Shown here piece after piece: positions 26,801-41,800 of a DNA stretch of 64,000 bases. Numbering within the stretch: the stretch's first letter is position 1; the number at the start of each line of letters is the position of its first letter. The notes beneath the pieces were generated by a model, which saw only the letters and a program-made list of their open reading frames with translations, was not told the DNA's origin and did no database searches. Origin of the DNA: Plazaster borealis (Eukaryota; Echinodermata; Asteroidea; Forcipulatida; Labidiasteridae); assembly GCA_021014325.1 (NCBI GenBank), contig CM037472.1:35426234-35490233 (forward strand). Direction: 5' to 3'. The position numbers and the translations under genes were made by a program.

Positions 26801-29800
26801 TGCTTTAGCAGAAGATATTGCTTAAAAATCCCTGCTTAGCAATAATGAGCAGGATACCAGTCACAAATTGTACATGTGACATGGTATTTTGGCTGTTAAC
26901 CTTATTATGGACGTAAAGCCATAGGTCCCGTGTGTTGTGTAATGCACGTAAAAGAACCCAGTGCACTTATCGAAAAGAGAAGGGGTTCACCCCAGTGTTC
27001 CTGGTTTGATTGGCTGCATATTGCGCCACAGCACCTTGTAAACCATTACGTGGTACTATGTAAAGGAATAGGTCTCATACTTCAAAAACGTAGCCCCGCA
27101 TACCTTGAAGGAAAAAAATACTGAGTGCTTTGATACGCCCATCGGGTGTGATAAAGCGCTATATAAGAACTCAGTATTATTATTTGAAGCATACCTCTGA
27201 AGCCAGCTTCTTGGTTGTCAGGTGGAGCTTCTAAGGTGTAGCCGAAGCCGAGGATCGTACGCACAGTCTCACTCGCTGTGTCTCGATTCAACTTCTTGGA
27301 GGCATCGTTGAGTTGACTGTAAGGAACCAGCTGGGGATTGCGCTTGAATGTGTTATCCTACAAACAAACAGATCAGAAGACTTACAAACAAACAGATTAG
27401 AAGACTAACAGATAAGTACAGAGCTTTAAAAGGGACATTGGTAGGGGGGAATTTTTTGGGGGAAAGAATCTTTGTTCAAATAAAAATAATCTTTGTTTCA
27501 AGGAAAACAACTGAACGAAGATCGAACAAACATTAATCTTCCTTAACAAAAAAAAGTTTGTTTGAACGAAAAAGAAAGAAAAACAAATGGGGAAAAAAAT
27601 GTTTGTTTGAACAAAAATAATCTGCGTTTGAACAAAATAATCTTTGTTTTAATTAAAATATTTTTTGTTTTAATTAAAATCTTTTTTGTTCATCAACAAT
27701 GGCGTCTGTGTCTCCGAATTAAAAAAAGTCTTTGTTCGAACAAAGGTTTATTTCCAAATTTCTTTACACCTATGACCCTTTAAAAACTCCGTAGATGAGA
27801 ATACCAATTGCAAAAAAATTGTTTATCGTCTCACATTTGGACCCTAGCAGAGTCTTTATCTTTAGCCTCTGAGAAAGACTCTGCTGGGTTCCTACCGTGA
27901 GGCCATTAACAATTTTTTCATTTATACCATAGGTCATTTTGGTTGTAAGCAGTTTGCAACAGCTAATTCTATTTCCTAAATACCAATTGAGCAAACCAAT
28001 TACTAAAGAGAATTTAGAAAAGTAGTCAATTTTTCTTTGTTCAACCCAAAATCATTGTTGTTTTAAATGTACCCAGTCAGTTTCCCTTGTGGTTTATTAC
28101 TTGATATTTGAGAATTTAAATTGTAAAGTAAAACAAACTGAAACCATCAAGTTACTAAGAAGAAGTTTTAGGCAGAGAGTTTTCTTTGGTGAACATTGCA
28201 TTGATCGAAGTTCATATTTAAATAGAATTCCACTGCATGATCTCTCACTATTTCTTTTAACAAGTTAAATAAATTCAGAAAAGAATCGTTAACAACTCTT
28301 GCTTTGGAATACTTCATTTCAACAATGCAAGAACAATGTGTGGACTACGAAAAAGGTCAGGTAAAACTTGTTTTGCAATTCGGAAAGCTCTCAAAATACG
28401 ACACCAATCTGAAATTCAAATCTCACATCTGAGAGTCCGTAGGTCCATCCCTGCTCGATGCGATCCCTTGCCCAGACGTTGTGGGCATTCTCAGCTAATA
28501 ACTCCACTAGTTTCTCCATCTTGGGGTTCAATGTGATCGACGACAGATTGTACGGCGCTGGTTTGTAGCTGTTTGACATCACATAGCTAGATAAGGAAAC
28601 ATTTATAGAGGGGGAGCTTAGCACGGTTTTTCACTCACCCACTCTTATCTTACTGAAATCCTCTCAAGACTATTTATTTCTGTGTAATCTTCACCAAATG
28701 CCTAGACATGGCTAATACTGATGGTTTTTTTTGTCTTCATGTTTGTCAGAAGAAGAAAACAAAGTCAAATAATATGAAACAGATAGTTCTCTTTATATGA
28801 GAAAATGTAGATTCTAAGTTAACATGGAAAGCATCGGGAAATATCAATTCCGGACATGACCTTTACTGAGCCCTTTTTGATCGAGTTGAAGTAGCTCAAA
28901 TCTTGCGGTCCACTGCGGTCGCTATTGACATTTTTGTACCTGCCAATTGCGACCGCTATTGTCTCTAAAGGTTTAATCGACCTTTCTTGGTTTTCATTTT
29001 TACATAGCTAGCTTCTGTATAATAGCTCTTGGAAATCATAAAGCCGGCCCACAGTAAAACAACAATGAGACTTAATAGATGTTAATTTTGCATCGTGGAT
29101 AAAGAATATAATTTTGTTTTAACCCTTACACCGATGTGTATTAAGCACTGTATAATACTCAGTACTATCCCCCGAGTTCTGTGAAAAAAATCCCGAGCGA
29201 TTTGCCTTTGGATTTTTTTCACAGAACTCGGGAAAGTACTGAGTATACAGTGCTTTATACACATCGGTCTAAGGGTAAAAACAAATTATAATAATGAGAC
29301 TAAAAAGCATAATTGCAACTTTAAAGAACTGAAGCTTAAAGAATTGGAGCTAACCAATCCTCAACGCCCACCCCCCCCCAACCTTCCATCCTTGAAATCT
29401 ACACCATGCCAGGCAATGCACAAATAAATGATGAAAGATCAAGCACTTCTTAAGTAAGCAAAAATCATCTTGATGAGAATTTCTAGAAGGAATGGAACTC
29501 ACTTCATGGGCAGCCGCAATCTCTTCAAGGTGGTCTTGGAGGATTCCTCATCGATGCTGATCCGATAACCCAAGGAGATCAACGTCCTGTCCAAGAAAAA
29601 AAACATAATCCTCGTTAGAGTAGTTTGCCAGCTGTGCATGTAAGATTCCCTAGTCAGCACCAGTTCCAACAGTAAAAGGGATCCAGTATAATTACTTTCT
29701 TGTAAGAAATATTTGCAGTAGCACCATGTGATTATCTCTCTTGAGTGTCAGCTCCGAGAGGAACCGGTTGTTTTACTCAACATTTTCGACCACAAACATT

Positions 29801-32800
29801 CCCCAGAAGTTGATGAGAGCACACTGGTCAAAATGCTGAGTAAACAACAAGCTCTTCTCAGGACCAACCCTACTCGGGAGATTATCACATGGTGCTAAAG
29901 CAAAAGTTAGAAACATTTACTACCACCTCGCATAGATCTAAAGTCTAACTTAATTACTTTATTCAAACCAGATAGAATCAGTCAGTCGAATTCTGACAAA
30001 TGAAACATGCAAGATGAGGGTAAGTTCACAGCGATAGTATTTAAACTACATGTACGTAGTTAAATTCTGGTGGGGAAAAAATGTCTGAATGTGAAAATAC
30101 CATTGTGGATAAATGATCCTGTTTGTGCAAATCATACCTGAGTGTTTCGTAGGCCATAGTACTGTCAAAGTTCTTCTCTTCTTCAGTCATGTTGTAGAAG
30201 AATGTAAGACACGGGTGAGTCTTCTTGATATCAGATCGAACCTGGCAGAATACAGATACATTGAATGGTATGTAAACTTAAAGGTGGGGTCATAGATTGG
30301 TTTTGTCAATGTAATGCTGATTTATAAGCAAATTATAAAGAAATATACAATAAAAGTCACATGTGAAAGTTTCAGCTGAATACAGTGTTTTCTTGCTGAG
30401 AAAACAGCACACAACTGTCAAAAGTATTTTCACAGGAAGGTCGATTCCATCCACGTTTAGCGAGTTGACAGCTGGTACCAACCGCATATCTGGCCGAAGC
30501 ATTCGCAAACTGACATCAACCCTCATGCATGAATCGTTTCTCATATTAAAATGTTTTGGGGTGAAAACTTATCCATATTACTTCAAAGGAAAACCTTTCT
30601 CAAAATATTTTATACTATCAACAGCTGCACTGTGTCTCACCAAGTAAGTTTTTATGGTCATTAATTATTGGAGTATTTGCCAATCTATGACTCTACCTTT
30701 AAGGCAACTACCGATTAATTACCAACAGTAAATGAAGACACAAAATCTAAAGATAAGTATTTTCTCTGTAAATCATACATCCTTATAGTGCAACCATTTA
30801 AGAGTTGCTATGCAACCTCATTCTTGCCAATCTTGTTAAAAAGTACAAAATGAAATGGCGTGTCGTGGCCGAGCGGTCTAGCACGCTGGACTCAAGCTCT
30901 TGTGTTTCTGATCAGCTGAGTGTGGGTTTGAGTCGTGGTCTTGACACTCGTGTCCTTAAAAAAACCACTTAACCATTATTGCTTCATTCTTTGGATGCCC
31001 CTGTGTTTCTAAATTTTGTTGGCTGCATATTGCGCCCTATCATCTTGTAAATCCTGACAAAGTATACAAATGATTCTCATAATTCAAAACTGGCATACCT
31101 ATCTTAAAAACATAGTAAGTGAAAATTCTGTGTACCACCATGCATCTAAAGTGCATGTATGGTTTGAAACCATGTATGGTTTGAAAGAACGACATTTGGA
31201 CATCATCCCTATATTCGAAGCCATTCTTATAAACCTGTTGAAAGCTTTCTACTTTCAACTGAATTCAATTTCACAACTGTGTCTAGAATTTCAGGTTGTA
31301 CAATTACATCACTTTAAATGACATTTAATCCCAAGATGGAGATCTTCACAGACCCTATGGCTCTACAGGTTCCTTTCAATACCACGACTTTGAGATCTGA
31401 GCCCAATTTCAAAGAGCTCCTTAACGGCTGATTTTGTGCTTACTGCCCGAGTTTCCATTTCATAGTGCTGCTAACCGTAAGCACACGAAAATGCATGCTA
31501 ACCTTCCCTTGCCTACTGCATGTATAACATAACAATGCAAATCCATGGTGAATGCGCAAGCTGTCCGCCTAATTCTCTTGCTAACCTGTGAAATACTCTA
31601 ACACTTAAGCAAATTTGTCTGCTAGAGTAAGCACAAAAATTTGCTTAACGTTAAGCAGCGCTATGAAATTGGGCCTTGAACTTACAGTTCCCCAGCTCCA
31701 GCCAGCTTCAATCTTGTTCATACACCAAAGTTCATGTACATTCTCAGCCAGTTTGTCTCTCAGCATTTCAATATAGCCTGGAAGCACCACCTACATCCCC
31801 CCGAGGAAACAAAGACAACAAAACACTTGGTTAAATGTCAAATATGCAGTCAGAAAGACCATTACAGGGTTCTCCCAATGCACAAGCTAGCGTATTGGGG
31901 CGATAGGCAAGAATTGCGTGCCGATACGCAAAAACATTCGGTAGATAGGCAATTTTTATTTTTAATTTGTTTACAGTAGTTTACAAAAAACATGAAAAGA
32001 AAACCATACAGAATGCTCCAAGTTGCAAAGTAGGGCTTTGAAACCCAAGCTAAACACAAAGTAGAAAACATTCAGAGGACCTTGTTTCAATTCAGCGCGC
32101 TGCGGCCCAACATCCCAAAACTTTTGCCCAGAATGCCCCACAGTTTTAAAAAACCTGGGGAGAACCCTGCATTATACCATTGCTCCATGATTATACATAG
32201 ATACATAAGGCATTTATAAAGCGCCACTGCATCAAAAACGCAGCGCATTAGATTTGGAATCAATAATTTTGTATACACTTCTTAAATTTGCATAAAGAGT
32301 CAGTTTCTCTGATGGTGATAGTGAGTGCGTTCCAGGTTTGGGGAGCAAAATGAGAAAAGGTGCGACTTGATGCAGACTTGAGAAGCTTGACAGAGTTTGG
32401 TTCCATTGAGGCGAGTAGTGTCAGATGCTGAGTGAAGGCTTGAGCGTCCAGGCGGTTGGGGAGACAGGCAAGATGATAAATAACCAGGTGCTGTGCCATT
32501 AAGGCATTTATTTACATAAACCAACATCTTAAATGTTATCCCCTTGAATGTAATGAAGGTAAACCATTATGTTTCTTCTGAAGAAATATTTTTTGTTCGT
32601 CTCAATGTCAGAGATAAACTATGTAAATAAAAAAGTACACTTTCGTTAAACATTTACAATGTAGTCTTCCATATAGCAAAAGCCAAATATGAAGAATTTA
32701 TCCCCAAGAAACTAAGCAAATGGAGTTACATAAACGTACATGTTGCATCACATCCACAAAAGCCGTTGTCTACATCACAAATTTGTTCCATTTTGGGGGC

Positions 32801-35800
32801 ACAGGTTTCACCCCTAATTTTAGTTCTTATTTCAGTGTGTTAAACTTCGACCTTGTAAAGCCATATCTGCTGATAACATTAGGAATTTCAGGTAATAAAC
32901 AACAAGGAAAACTAACTAGGTAATTAAAAAAAACAATTTTGTGGTAAACAAAGAAAAATTGACAAGAGCGGAATTTGAACCAGCCACCTCCGGGCTTACG
33001 TGCCCCGCTCTGACCCAGGGGTTGCCGGTTCAAATCCCTCCCCAGTCATTTTTTCATTCTTCATCCCAAAATACATTTAGGAGTGTTGACTTTCATTTAC
33101 TACTCAAGACCATTCAAGGATCAAGATTCAAATGTTTTTTGATACTCACGTTTTGTGTATCTACCGGCGCCGGTACGAAGTTTGCGTGATCCCTACTTGG
33201 CATGGAACCACACACGATGCCTTCAGTCAGGTCCCCGATTGAGAAACATCGCTCAATCTTCAACTCCTCCTTGGGCATGAGGGATTCGTAGACGGGGGCG
33301 AAACCTTTAGGGGGAGTGTACTTGAAGCGACCCTGTTTACCGCCTAGGATGATGTGAGCGCTGCCGTATAGACAAGTAATAAATAGAGTGGCACATGGAG
33401 GGATAAACATTGAGCGGAGAATGGCAGGAAGAGTGTTGATGATGGATACAGGGAAGGGATAAAAAAGTGAAAATAAACAGATTTAAATTGTATTTAAAGG
33501 CATTGAACAAGTTTGGAAATTGTGGGCTCAATTGGTCATCGAAGTTGCAAGAAAATGATGAAAAAAAAAACACCCTTGTTGTACAAATTTGTGTGCTTTC
33601 AGATAGGAATAAAAAAATTCTTGCAAGAAGTTTTTATTATTTTAGTGAGAAATTACCTCTTTCTAAAAAACTACGTTACATTTCAAAACAAATGATAGTG
33701 AAACTACTAAATATTTTCAAGCAACTTAAATGGTACTTTCTGCCAGGCCAAGCTTTCAACAGGGACTCTTCAATTTATTCTCTGAGTTTAATCTCATGCT
33801 GTAATAATTATTGTTCAACCCTCCCACTCTCGGTAAAACTTTCTAGCGAGTTGACCAATCATTTGAAACCATTCAACTGCACGGGTTGTGTATGGTGGCA
33901 CAACTGTGAAATGTGTACATGTGTGTACTGTGTAGACACATTCATCACATGAAATCTTATTGCAGGCTGGCCTAGTTTATGCATCATTCAAAACCACAGT
34001 GGATTATATTGAATGGTCAGACAGTAGGAGGGTTGACTGCATGCATTCATCACATGTTATAGCACCCAATCAGATCCTTGGAATTTAATTGGAGGATTGT
34101 AAGTCACACAGCATTCATTATCAAACCATAACATGGCCTCATAAAGCGTGCATTTTGGTACAATTCACTGTGCATTTTTGTCCCATACATTTTTTTACTA
34201 TTGCAATGCTAGGCCACACCTAGCCCTGGTAGGATGCCAGTCTCTGTTGCGCTACACTGTCGCATTGTATGCAGTTTAGGAGTCCACTGGGCTAGAGACC
34301 ACACCATCAGTGCATTATACACAACAGTACAAAACCCCCTCGTAGTAGATGGCAGAATACAATCTTGTACAGTTTTGTTTATTCTTAAAGTTTTATCCTC
34401 CAATCATATGACAAAGATCTACTTGGATGTTATATAAACAAAGAATGAATGTCTTGCAATTGTGCAATGGAGACAATAGTTTCATTCATTGAAAGATTGA
34501 GTGTTCCATACGCCTCGTTGAATGGAACACTTTAGCTTTCCTCATTAAAATATTCTCACCATTGCACTCATAAACATTCATTATTTTTATAATATCATAT
34601 TGCTGGCTGGCATAGTTAATCTATCATTCAAAACCGCAGTGGATGATATTGAATGGTCAGACAGTGGGAGGGTTGAGATTCATTTTATCCTCACGTTATA
34701 TTTGCAGAGAGGCTCACGACCGGGAAGAACATGCCGTCTAGGTTGAACGCTTCAAACGCCGCCTTCACCGGGTTACCGTTGACGTGGAAAAGGATGGTCG
34801 GTATGCTGAGATCAAAGCAGACACCAATGATGTCTCCTTTATTCAAAGGCGTCATACCACTACGTGTAGCAGGTTTGTGGGTACCACCTGAAGTGAGGAA
34901 TGATGTCACAAAGGGAATTAATTTTGGCACGATGGAAGGAATCTTCTTCAAAATTATGTAAGCAATACACCTCCTGAAATGTGACAGATTCTGGACTGCC
35001 ACGAAAACGGGCATGTGACATTTATATTTTGATGATCAGTACTATGACAGTAGCACCCCGCACTAATGCTAAAAATAGAAGCTAAGTACCCAGATCTCAG
35101 ACCAACGTGTCAAATTTCACTAACATACGCGCGCGTACATGTCCAAGTTTTATGTTTACTCACGCATACTGACTATACTACTTAGTGCAGTTTGGCGCGT
35201 CGATAATGCGGTGATCACGTAAGTGGTGGAATGTTTGTCTGACAGCCGGGTATTCTGAGCAAAAGTGACGTCATTAATGCGGAGTGCTATTCGGATTGTG
35301 AAGTCTAACCGGTTAACCATTTAACTGTAAAAAAAACCTGTTGAAATCCTTTCCAAACTGCTCTAATGGTTAAACGAATCCAACAGTAACAAAATACAAA
35401 AATACAAACTGGGGCCTTCCTTTTCTTGAAAAATGTTAGCCCCAGATGCTATCCCCAGAGAATGATTGACATCCCTTTTGTTGGTGGAACTGTCTGATCT
35501 TAATCTCCTACAAAATGTAATACATTATTTTCAATCCCCTGCAATTTGTTATACATTTTGCTTTGTAGGCAGCCACACCTGTGGTTTTGTGACTATGTGA
35601 AGACTGGCTATTAGTGTTCTATTCCTAATCCTGGTCGATCCTGGAAAGTGTGTTGACATTTGCTTCTTTTAAAGGTTGACTCATAGTTCGGTAACCAGAA
35701 GTGACAATTTCTGTTTAATAATAATAATTTATTGATTTTATATTGCGCACTCTCCAGGACCAGCCTGTTTGAGTGCGCATAACATTAAAAATGGCATAAG

Positions 35801-38800
35801 AAAAATACATACATGTAGTAAACAGTTAGTTTAAGAAAAGTACACCAGAAAAAATAAAAGCAAAATAGAAATCAAAGCCTTACAGGCAAAAAAGGTGCAT
35901 GAACACCATAAAACTATAAAAAGCAGAAAAACAATGCAACTTTGGTACAAAAAAGCATTTAAAAAGTTCACAATAAAAAAAATATAAAAAAAAACCCCGA
36001 CAGATACAAAACTCACTGACATTAATTAATGCACATTAATGAAGGCTTTCTTAAAGAGGAAAGTTTTAAGTTGAGATTTAAAAAGACTTTGAGAATGCAG
36101 TATACGAATATGAGATGGCAAGTTGTTCCATAGATGAGGTGCTGCTGAATAAAAAGCTTGATTTCCTAGAGTAGCCAGCATTTTGCCCTTTGGATATTCT
36201 AAAAAGACTTCACCTGTTGACCTGAGGTTGTGACACCTTTGACTTCTGACAGTAATTATTTCATTTAAATAAGTAGGAGCAAGGTCATGTAAACATTTAA
36301 ACACCATTAGTAAAATCTTGAATTCAACCCTAAACTTAACAGGAAGCCAGTGTAAGCTGGTAAGAATGGGAGTTATGTGACTCCAACGGTGAGAATTCGA
36401 AACCAGCCGAGCTACAGCATTTTGAATCCTTTGTTTAACTGTTTAGGAAAATAAATGTAGACGCACAACCCTAATGCCGATGATTAGGGTACCTGATGAA
36501 AAGGCTGTAGTTTCGTAAAAGTATATTTCACTGGATTTATCACTTCTGTTTTCGCTGTTTTACATTTTTGTTGCTGTCTGTGTGTGAAAACCATCAACTA
36601 AAATTCACACAGAATAAATGGCTACTGATAAAGCAAGCAACAAAATGACTTCAAGTCACCAACTGCCAATCCAGTAAAAAATATTGAATATCTAGTATGA
36701 CAATATTTATTTCTAATTATACATTCGTTACTTTGTGAAATATGTCATGCCGGATGTGAAGATATTCCCATCAATTTCGTAATCAATGCAAAAATGCAGC
36801 TAATTCTTTACCTGTCCAGAGGTTCACGCCATCAAATCCATATGAACTAAGATCATCCCCAACGCCTATACTACACCACCCTTCCCCACCCCTGGGGGAG
36901 GGAGAGAAGCCTCTGGTGTTTGCCCAACCGACGCGGAACTTGAAGGGTCTGTGTCCGGCGGTCTCGATCTGATCAATAGACACCTCATAATACCATTTCT
37001 TGTAGACAGCATTGCCTTCGGAGAGACCTACGAAGATGTTTGGTCTCATACTGTGGTGGGGGAGAGGGAGAATGGGATTCAAATCTGTCAGCAACATTAT
37101 ATTTCTTGTACTTTCAGAGACAACCTTCAGCCCATGAGACATTAAAGAGGGGCTCCAAGGTCAAAGTCATTTTTGTGATGCACTCATTTTCCAATAGATA
37201 GAGTCCTTGTTGCAGTGGAGAAAAAATAACAAGTCTCTAACGTTACAATGAAATGGTGTAAAAGGTCATTTTATTTGATATTCTTTCGGAACAAAATTTG
37301 AAACGTGACTTCATCTGAGAGCAAAAACAAATAGGTCTGTACATTTCAAAGAGGAATTTTTGCGCAAGTCAAAAGGTCAAATTCAATGCTATTTTGATTG
37401 AACATCATCAAAATTCAGGAATGAACTTAAAAATTCTTTGTAGAAAAATGTACAGACCATGTATTTGAAATGTAGCGTCATAGAACATTTTTGGATTTTG
37501 ACAAAAATTACACTTGAAGGGTATCGAACACAGTAGCATTTTAAACCATTTTAACATTAGATTAGAGACTTGTAATTTTTTTCCCACTTTCATAAGGACT
37601 CTATCTGTTGGAAAATGAGTGGATGAGAAAGCTGATTTTGACCTTTAACAAGACATTCACCGGTCATCACATTTAGGCGTGTCTCGGCCGAACGATCTAG
37701 TGCATCAGACTCGCATAGTTCTGATGGCTGAATCATCAAATTGTGGGTTCGATTGAAGGTCAAGACATCTTGTTGAGCAAGGCATTTAACCACAATTGCT
37801 TCTCTTAACCCAGGTGTATAAATGGGAACCTGAGAAGACTGAGACAGTATTGTTTTGGATTAACCCCCTAGCGCTAATTTGAGCAGCATGGGGTTATGCT
37901 CTCCAGGAGTTGAAAGTGTTTGAGGAATGGTCTAAGTATGTCTGAAGAACAGGGGTAATAATGTTGTAAAGCGCCTTGATATAGCTTTTAAGAATAGGAT
38001 ATGTGCACTATATATAAGAACTAAGTATTAATTATTTAAATAACGATGAACTTTCTCAACTCCCTGTGGAGCAAGAAACCTCAGGCAGCTACTTGGGAGA
38101 CAATCCAAGTACCTCATTAGTACTCATTCATAATAATTATAATGATAATAATAACAAAAACTGTTTATATATAATATGGAAAGGTTTGCGGTAACACCAT
38201 GTAATATCTCTAAATGAGTTGGGGGGGGGGTTCTATTCAGAACCACCCCAACTCATTTAGAGATATTACATGGTGTTACCGCAAACCTTTCCATATCGTT
38301 TTTCCACCATGCAAAGTTTCAAATCCTGTTTATATATAGTGCCCAACACCTTCAGGAGAAAGTCTCTAAGCGCTCAGAAGAACATAAAAAGAACATCTAC
38401 ATTTACGATGACCTAAACAGAAATTTTTTGAGAAGACTCTTGAAATGTGTGATGGTGGTAGCTTGTTTGGTGTAAAGAGGGAGATTGTTCCATAAATGAG
38501 GTCCAGCAAACTGTAAAATACAATCACCATATGCTTTGGTGGCAACAGTTGAAAAAACAAGGATGTCTTCGTTTGCAAAACGGACGTTCCTTGCACAACA
38601 AGGATGTTCTGCACACACAAAATAATTGAAAAGACATTGGGAATAAAATTAGTGAAAAATAATGTAAAAATAATCCAACTGACCTTGCAACTTCATCCAC
38701 CAGAGCGGTCTGCAGCAAGAGATCACGTGAGGGCAGGAGATTATCACAGATGAGGTTTTGGTTGCCACGTACTGCCACCCCGTTACCGACGCATAATGAA

Positions 38801-41800
38801 CACAGAACATCAAGCACCTTCGTCAAAAAATTTGAACAAATTTAATAAGTAGCAGAAATTTGTGACAACACATCGTCATGTCAGTGCAAAAACAATGGTT
38901 CTCCTTAAGTAGCACTTGAGTCACGCGCGAGTTTGAAATTGTCAAAACATTGTTTATCGCTCAAAATAGCACGGATGTACGTATAAAACAATATGGAGTT
39001 TTACGTGGGCGGGATTTGTTTCGTCAATTATTTTAGTTTAAAGTAGTTTATGGCTATGTTGTTTGAAAGTAATAAACAATATGAAAGTAAAACCAATTCA
39101 ACAGTATAACAAAGAAAAACCGAGGATAAGATTTGACCTCCGTTTCCGGTTACTTGTAAAAAATTAAGAATGCTGCCCAACTGATGGGCATGTTGTCATT
39201 AAACCCGTGTGATAGACGCACACATTCGGGCAAGATTGGCAAATGGGGTTTCTAACAATAAGCATCCCCGTCCCAAGTTTTAATTTGTTTCAATAGTAAT
39301 TAGAACAAATTAGTTGTGTTATACAAAAAAAATTGTTTTTATTTATAACAACTACGGATATTTTTATTTTCAAGAATTTTGTTTAAATATAATTTAAAAA
39401 GTAGATTTGATTTCATAGAAAAATATAGTCTTCGTTCAAGCTTTTTTTCCCCTCGTTTTCGATATGCGCAAGACTTGCACAGTCTATTTGGCCCAGGTTT
39501 TGAATGGAAAGTTCTAGTTTGCAACATTTCGCAATTGAAGTTTACCTTTGGGTCTCTGCCATGTTTCTCCAGCTGTGAGATCATTGATTTGATGTGCTGC
39601 TCCTTGACGATGTTCAGTGCCTCGGGGCTTCCCACCAAGACACAGTGAAGAACTTCCAGTACACCTACACAGACAAATCCAGAGGGATCAGACATGATTA
39701 GGGATGCACTGAATAAAGGCGTAAACATGCAAGAAGGCTTAAAGGGCGTGTACAACATTGGTAAGGTTGAAAACATAAATAATCACAGATTTGCACATAT
39801 TTTACATGGTATAAAGGTGGTCATGGTGGAAAACTTCCCTTGAAATAGTTTTGCTTGAAATGGTATAGTTTTAGGAAATAAGTAATTAGTCTTTATCACT
39901 GGTGATAAAATCCGATGTTTGAAAACAGTGAAAATATATAATGGGGTTTTTCACTGTTTTCTCATGACTCTGAAGACCGATTTAGCGACTTCACAGGTTT
40001 GTTATTTCATGTGTATGTTGGGTCACATCAAGTGTGGATACTGGTCTTTGACAATTACCAATGTTGTACGTTTGATTTAAAGGGAAGAGACAAGGCTTCC
40101 TACCTAATGATTTGATTGGATAGAAATGATTGAAAAATTTTCATCAAGTATTTTTTTTTTTTTTTTTTAAAGCAATTGGCCGATTTAACGGTAAAATCTG
40201 CAAAGAAATTTAAAAAATAATTCTCATATTCCCATCATCTTTGAACGACTTTCACATTATTTTTTAAATCAAAACTTAGGGTTGGTTGATGTGTCACTTG
40301 TCGCTCTTATCACTTGCAGCTCTTGCCAGTTTTTAATATAATATACTCTTTTTAAGTGGTAAAGTGTATCAATATTTTTGTGTTCAAATGCATTTTAATT
40401 GTTGTAAGCATTGGTGCAACTGGTACCCAACCGTTAACTGGTACCCAAACATTTGTTTCATGTAGCTGGTACCCAACCATTAGTTTTGTGCGGCGCATTC
40501 AATCCCGTTCTTTTATTTACCTAAATATTGTCTCAACAGTAGTCAGCAACTTTTATGAAAGATACTTTTTGTGCGATCTTTCACCCGGGTGAAAACATAT
40601 CTGTTTATTTCCCCTTTACAGCGCATAGGGACCTCACGGTGATTTGCGCTATATAAGAATGGTTTTATTATTATTATTAATATCTAGTTCCACAGTTTTT
40701 GACCACTATTAAGTTGTTTGTTTAGTATATATGGATTTTAGCACTTTACATTTTTTTTCTTTTGTCGTTTAAAAAATAAAAATTATGTAAACACATAAAT
40801 TCTAGTCTTTTTAAATACTGTGTAATTTTGAGTCAACTAATAAACCTGAATGAATTGAATTGAAGTAAAATCTGTCCTATCACTAACCTTTGGAGGCCTG
40901 CTGGCTTTCCAGTCTCTGTATCAGCCAGTCTAGACGTATAGCCTGAGCAAACAGCGCACAGTTGTTATGATTGTCTTTTATCATGGCAGCTGTAAATGGA
41001 AACCAGACCGTGATAAATTAAAGTTAGATCCGATTCCTACATACTTATCACACCATACAATGTGCCTATCCCTGCCGCCTAAAATTAGAAATTAATTGAC
41101 AGATAAACATCATCCCCAACAGAGGTCAACCCCGCCTTCCCCCACATAACACACACAAGCATGTCTGTCGATCTGGTAAATCAAGGACTTCTCTTTGTTC
41201 TCCCATTGTTTGGACTCAGTTTTGTTTAGTGACATCCCCATTGGTGTTGAACACAAAAGCAAAGCGAGGACGTCCTCGCTCTGTCAAAACACCCGGATCC
41301 CTTTTGTTGCAGTCCTCGTTTTTCGAAAGCTAGACAACTCCACACGCATGTTTGTCAACCCGGTAAATCGAGATCTTCTCTTTGTTCTGCCATTGTTTGG
41401 ACTTAGTTTTTTTAAGCGAAATCCACATTGGTTTTGTGCACAGAAGCGAAATGAGGACATCCTCGGTCTGTTACACGACCCGGATCCCTATGGATAATAA
41501 CCTCAATGGATCCAGGTTAGACACGCTCACGACCCTACACACAAGTTTGTCAACCCGGCAAATCGAGGACTTCCTCTTAATTTGATCTCCAAATGTTTGG
41601 ACTTAGTTTCTTTTTAGCGATGTTCTCATTGTTTTTTGTACATCAAAGCGAAGTGAGATTGTCCTCGCCCGAATCCCTTATGTTAAAGTTCTCGGTTTCA
41701 ACAGCTAGTCTTGTTCACAAAAAGATTTCTACATGCCATCGATTTTAAAGGCTAGACAACCCCCACACATGCTGTCAACCCGGTAAATCAAGGACTTATC

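Noticed and set aside
33467..33952. 161-codon plus-strand open frame
   Set aside because: It covers a fragment of the 19437-family element and adjacent foldback; no recognisable domain.
36783..37142. Start codon for SPRY1 open frame
   Set aside because: The frame before 37050 is intron; the Met at the exon start is the internal S-MRPN junction, not a translation start.
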